Source of the DNA: JBHYDC01 sp051861205
GTDB lineage: Bacteria > Pseudomonadota > Alphaproteobacteria > Rhizobiales > Pleomorphomonadaceae
Assembly (NCBI GenBank): GCA_051861205.1
Contig: JBHYDC010000004.1
Span: forward strand, 124,001 to 188,000
DNA length: 64,000 bases
Direction: 5' to 3'
Shown here: positions 60,887 to 64,000 of the stretch, one piece after another
Layout: each line of letters opens with the position of its first letter
Position numbering within the stretch: the stretch's first letter is position 1
Translations under genes and position numbers: made by a program
The notes under the pieces: model-generated
What the model saw: the letters and a program-made list of their open reading frames with translations, nothing else
Told to the model about the DNA's origin: nothing
The model's database searches: none

Positions 60887-62488
60887 ATGCCCCGCGAGCG
60901 CCTATACCTCTACGATACGACCCTTCGCGACGGCGCGCAGACGCCGGGGATCGATTTTTCGTTGGAGGACAAGATCCTGGTGTCGGCGATGCTGGACGAC
61001 TTCGGCATCGATTATGTCGAGGGCGGCTATCCCGGTGCCAACCCGACGGATGATGCGTTTTTCGCCGAAAAGCGGACGCGGCGGGCAAGGTTTGCGGCGT
61101 TTGGGATGACCAAGCGGCCGGGGGTGTCGGCTTCAAACGATCCGGGGCTCGCGGCGCTCTTGGCGGCGAAGGCCGACGCGATCACATTCGTGGCGAAAAG
61201 CTGGGACTATCATGTTGAAGTGGCGCTGAAAACGACGCCGGAGGAGAACCTCGACGGCATCAGCCAGTCGGTGCGGGCGGCGCGCGGCGCGGGCCGCGAG
61301 GTGATGGTCGACTGCGAGCATTTCTTCGACGGATATAAGGCGAATCCGGATTATGCGCTGGCCTGCGCGCGGGCGGCGCATGAGGCGGGCGCGCGCTGGG
61401 TGGTGCTGTGCGACACCAACGGCGGGACGCTGCCGCACGAGATCGCGGCGATCGTGACGGCGGTGACGGCGGCGGTGCCGGGCGATCATCTCGGCATCCA
61501 CGCCCATGACGATACGGGCCAGGCGGTGGCCAATTCACTGGCGGCGGTGCGGGCGGGCGCGCGGCAGATCCAGGGCACGCTGAACGGCATCGGCGAGCGC
61601 TGCGGCAACGCCAATCTGACGACGCTGATCCCAACGCTGAAGCTGAAGCGCGAATATGCCGATCGCTTCGAGACGGGGATCACCGACGAGGCGCTGCGGG
61701 GGATTACCCATCTCGCGCGCGCCTTCGACGAGCTTTTGAACCGGGCGCCGGCGCGGCACAGCCCCTATGTCGGCACGTCTGCCTTTGCGACGAAGGCGGG
61801 CATTCACGCCTCGGCGATCCTGAAAGATCCGCGCACCTATGAGCACGTGGCGCCGGAAACCGTGGGCAACACGCGGCGGGTGCTGGTATCGGATCAGGCG
61901 GGACGGTCCAACCTGATCGCGGAGTTGGAGCGGCTGGGCGTGCCGTTCGACAAGACGGACCGGCGGCTGGACGATCTGTTGACGGCGGTGAAGGAACGGG
62001 AGGCGCGCGGGTTTGCCTATGAGGCGGCCGATGCCTCGTTCGATCTTTTGGCGCGGCGCTATCTCGGCGCGGTGCCGACCTATTTCCAGGTGAAGAGCTA
62101 CCGCATCGGCGTGGAGCGCCGGTTCAACGCCAACGGCGAGATTGTCGTGGTGTCCGAGGCGGTGGTGAAGCTGGTGGTGGAGGGCGAGACGCTGATGTCG
62201 GTGGCGGAGGGCAACGGCCCGGTGAACGCCCTCGATCAAGCGCTGCGCAAGGATCTCGGCCGCTATCAGGCGGAAATCGAAAGCCTTGACTTGATCGACT
62301 ACAAAGTGCGAATCCTCAACGGTGGCACGGGCGCGATCACGCGCGTGCTGATCGAGAGCCTGGACCGCAAGACGAGCCGCAGATGGGCGACGATCGGCGT
62401 CAGCGAGAACATCATCGACGCCTCGTTCCAGGCGCTGATCGATTCGGTGACGTATAAGCTGATGAAGAACGGTCACGCAGGGGAGTGA
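60887..62488 (+). CDS. cimA: (R)-citramalate synthase
   Basis: A 533-residue enzyme of the isopropylmalate/citramalate synthase family. The catalytic N-terminal TIM barrel starts LYLYDTTLRDGAQTPGIDFS, with the metal site in GIHAHDDTGQAVANSLAAV and NGIGERCGNANL. The C-terminal regulatory (LeuA-dimer) domain covers about residues 395-530. The YVEGGYPGANPTD segment points to the CimA type, which makes citramalate from acetyl-CoA and pyruvate for isoleucine synthesis. A 2-isopropylmalate synthase role is less likely. Confidence 0.9.
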   Translation: MPRERLYLYDTTLRDGAQTPGIDFSLEDKILVSAMLDDFGIDYVEGGYPGANPTDDAFFAEKRTRRARFAAFGMTKRPGVSASNDPGLAALLAAKADAITFVAKSWDYHVEVALKTTPEENLDGISQSVRAARGAGREVMVDCEHFFDGYKANPDYALACARAAHEAGARWVVLCDTNGGTLPHEIAAIVTAVTAAVPGDHLGIHAHDDTGQAVANSLAAVRAGARQIQGTLNGIGERCGNANLTTLIPTLKLKREYADRFETGITDEALRGITHLARAFDELLNRAPARHSPYVGTSAFATKAGIHASAILKDPRTYEHVAPETVGNTRRVLVSDQAGRSNLIAELERLGVPFDKTDRRLDDLLTAVKEREARGFAYEAADASFDLLARRYLGAVPTYFQVKSYRIGVERRFNANGEIVVVSEAVVKLVVEGETLMSVAEGNGPVNALDQALRKDLGRYQAEIESLDLIDYKVRILNGGTGAITRVLIESLDRKTSRRWATIGVSENIIDASFQALIDSVTYKLMKNGHAGE

Positions 62489-62552
62489 AGCGGGGCGGCT
62501 TGGGATTTCAAAGCTTGGCGCTGAGGTGCCAACGGGGGATTTGGGGGATTAA

Positions 62553-63914
62553 TTGGATAGGCAAGCAGGCATCAACCGTGCGTCGCTGAAGAAAGTTCTG
62601 GAGCGCGAGTCCATTGCGTTTACCGAGCGCACGAAACAATCACATGAGCTTCGGGGCCGTGCGGTCAAGCATCTGCCAAACGGAGTTCCGATGTCGTGGA
62701 TGTCGGGACTGTATCGCTCGCCGCCGATCTATATCACGCACGGAGAGGGCGCGAGCTTCTTCGATGTCGACGGCAACAGCTATCTGGATTTCAACGTCTG
62801 CGATCTCAGCATGACGATGGGTTACGGATCAAAGCCGATCGTTGATGCTGTGACGCGCGCGGTTTCGGCGGGGGCGCATTTTCTGCTGCCGACGGAAGAC
62901 TCGATTGTGGTGGCCGAAGAGTTGGCGTCCCGCGTGGGATTGCCGTTCTGGCAGTTCACGCTGTCCGCCTCCGGAGCCAATGCGGAGGTGATGCGGATCG
63001 CGCGCGTGGTGACGGGCCGCAGGAAACTTGTTTTGTTCGAGGGCCATTACAACGGCCATTTCGATGAAGCGCTGGTCACGCGCGACGGCGATGGAAACGT
63101 TACGCCCGACCTGATGGGGCTGCGCTCCGGCGTTGAGACGGATACGGTCATCTTGCCGTTCAACGACCTCGATGCGCTGGAGGCGTGCTTGGCGAAGGGC
63201 GATGTCGCGCTGGTTCTGACCGAGCCGGCGCTGACGAATTGCAATCTGGTCGAGGCCGAAGAGGGCTTCTTGACGGGATTGCGCGCCTTGACCGCGAAAT
63301 ACGGAACGCTGCTTTGCTTTGACGAGGCACACACCTTTCAGTTCGCCTATGGGGGACTGGTCGGAAAGCTTAGACTTGATTGCGATTTCGTCGTGCTCGG
63401 TAAAGGCCTTGGAAGCGGCGTGAGCTTCGCTTTGTATGGCATGAGCGACCAGATTGCCCGGACGTTCGTCAAGTACAGCGACGTCGATATCGGGCCGAAG
63501 GGCATTGCGACCGGCGGAACGACTTATGCCACGACCTTGGCGGTTAGCGCGGCGCGAGCAGCTCTTTTCGAGGTTTTGACACGGGAGGCTTATGCGGGCC
63601 TGGATGCCCTGGGCAAGCGGCTGGCAGACGGGCTGGACGCCACCTTCGCCAAGCTGCGGTTGCCGTGGCGGGCGCTCCATATCGGTCCGCGTTCCGGATA
63701 CTGCCTGGAGCCGGTCGCCCCTCGGACGGGCGCGGAGGCGTGGCGGTCGATCGATACGGAGTTTATCGACGCGCGGCGGATCTACTTGGCAAACCGCGGT
63801 GTGTGGGACTCCGTCGTGTCGTCGGGGCCGCAGGCGTCAATCGCGCATACGCCGGCCGATATCGATCGCTATGTTGAAACGGCGTCGCTTTTCCTCGGCG
63901 AAGTGACGGATTGA
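62553..63914 (+). CDS. class III aminotransferase, glutamate-1-semialdehyde aminomutase-like
   Basis: A 453-residue PLP enzyme. PLP motifs are LSASGANAEVMRIAR, LCFDEAHTFQFAYGG and the lysine in FVVLGKGLGSGVSF (near residue 283). It resembles HemL-type proteins in the N-terminal GVPMSWMSG and in FFDVDGNSYLDFNVCD, but the alphaproteobacterial context (usually the Shemin pathway) speaks against a heme role, so an amino acid transaminase or aminomutase is likelier. The start is TTG 62553 with GGGGGA upstream. It has no obvious partner genes. Confidence 0.82.
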   Translation: MDRQAGINRASLKKVLERESIAFTERTKQSHELRGRAVKHLPNGVPMSWMSGLYRSPPIYITHGEGASFFDVDGNSYLDFNVCDLSMTMGYGSKPIVDAVTRAVSAGAHFLLPTEDSIVVAEELASRVGLPFWQFTLSASGANAEVMRIARVVTGRRKLVLFEGHYNGHFDEALVTRDGDGNVTPDLMGLRSGVETDTVILPFNDLDALEACLAKGDVALVLTEPALTNCNLVEAEEGFLTGLRALTAKYGTLLCFDEAHTFQFAYGGLVGKLRLDCDFVVLGKGLGSGVSFALYGMSDQIARTFVKYSDVDIGPKGIATGGTTYATTLAVSAARAALFEVLTREAYAGLDALGKRLADGLDATFAKLRLPWRALHIGPRSGYCLEPVAPRTGAEAWRSIDTEFIDARRIYLANRGVWDSVVSSGPQASIAHTPADIDRYVETASLFLGEVTD

Positions 63915-63936
63915 GCAAGCCTTATTGACTTGGGGC

Positions 63937-64000
63937 TAGAGCCGTTCGAGGCTTTTCCGGTCGCCTTCCATGGCGGCTTCGGTGACGCTGGCTGCGGCGG
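63937..64000 (-). CDS. possible C-terminal end of a minus-strand gene (partial)
   Basis: A minus-strand frame open to the window edge ends in TAG at 63937-63939 and would code for ASVTEAAMEGDRKSLERL at its C-terminus. Composition looks like coding sequence, but only 20 codons are visible and the product cannot be named. Confidence 0.3.

Overview
The window is about 64 kb of GC-rich chromosome from an alphaproteobacterium, most likely of the order Hyphomicrobiales (Rhizobiales). This rests on the gene types (RutR-controlled reductive pyrimidine catabolism, class II DAHP synthase, class I fumarase, DUF1489, DUF2059, DUF971 and Tim44-like proteins, a gph/rpiA/DUF2059/gor neighbourhood), the tRNA-Val(CAC) sequence and promoters of TTGAC-N17 type. 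Genus cannot be told from the sequence alone. No rRNA, CRISPR array, prophage or complete insertion sequence is visible.

1-14.2 kb: pyrimidine (uracil/thymine) degradation locus. The end of preA, rutR, an XRE-cupin regulator, an omega-amino acid aminotransferase, methylmalonate-semialdehyde dehydrogenase, a cupin, beta-ureidopropionase/carbamoylase, dihydropyrimidinase and an NMT1-type ABC importer (ATPase, two permeases, binding protein) together make a route from imported pyrimidine to acetyl- or propionyl-CoA. Two insertions interrupt it: an AT-rich block (about 0.28-1.79 kb) with an orphan AAA ATPase and two small genes, and a hicAB toxin-antitoxin pair (6.1-6.75 kb). A RutR-like operator lies in front of dihydropyrimidinase.

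14.2-26.3 kb: housekeeping and regulatory genes: entericidin-like lipoprotein, ArsR regulator, cytochrome c, dusA, a TauE/SafE permease, cobS-DUF1289-small membrane protein diverging from cobT, a six-TM histidine kinase, an Lrp regulator, moaA, a DMT exporter and the Mrp/ApbC iron-sulfur carrier. 26.5-29.9 kb: molybdenum cofactor operon fdhD, a mobA-mobB fusion and moeA with overlapping ends.

30-48.4 kb: a polar amino acid ABC importer lacking its ATPase gene, small lipoproteins, a 3-hydroxyisobutyrate dehydrogenase-family enzyme, an L,D-transpeptidase, a Tim44-like protein, class I fumarase, DUF305, tRNA-Val, gph, rpiA, gor, a soluble MCP-PilZ chemoreceptor, DUF1489, DAHP synthase and a single-domain response regulator.

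48.4-64 kb: nadE, gltX, creA, a phosphonate-type importer phnCDEE (no C-P lyase genes here), cysS, a DUF559 endonuclease-like gene behind a duplicated palindromic repeat array, a GFA protein, proline iminopeptidase, citramalate synthase and a class III aminotransferase. The same palindromic repeat family also fills the nadE-gltX gap.

The observations most worth following are the palindromic repeat/DUF559 association, the overlapping operator-promoter of hicAB that predicts a leaderless toxin mRNA, the RutR-like site, the strong hairpins directly behind two binding-protein genes, a candidate structured small RNA at 39.1-39.2 kb, and the AT-rich ATPase island. No clearly new multi-gene system is evident; the DUF559/repeat pairing is the nearest candidate.
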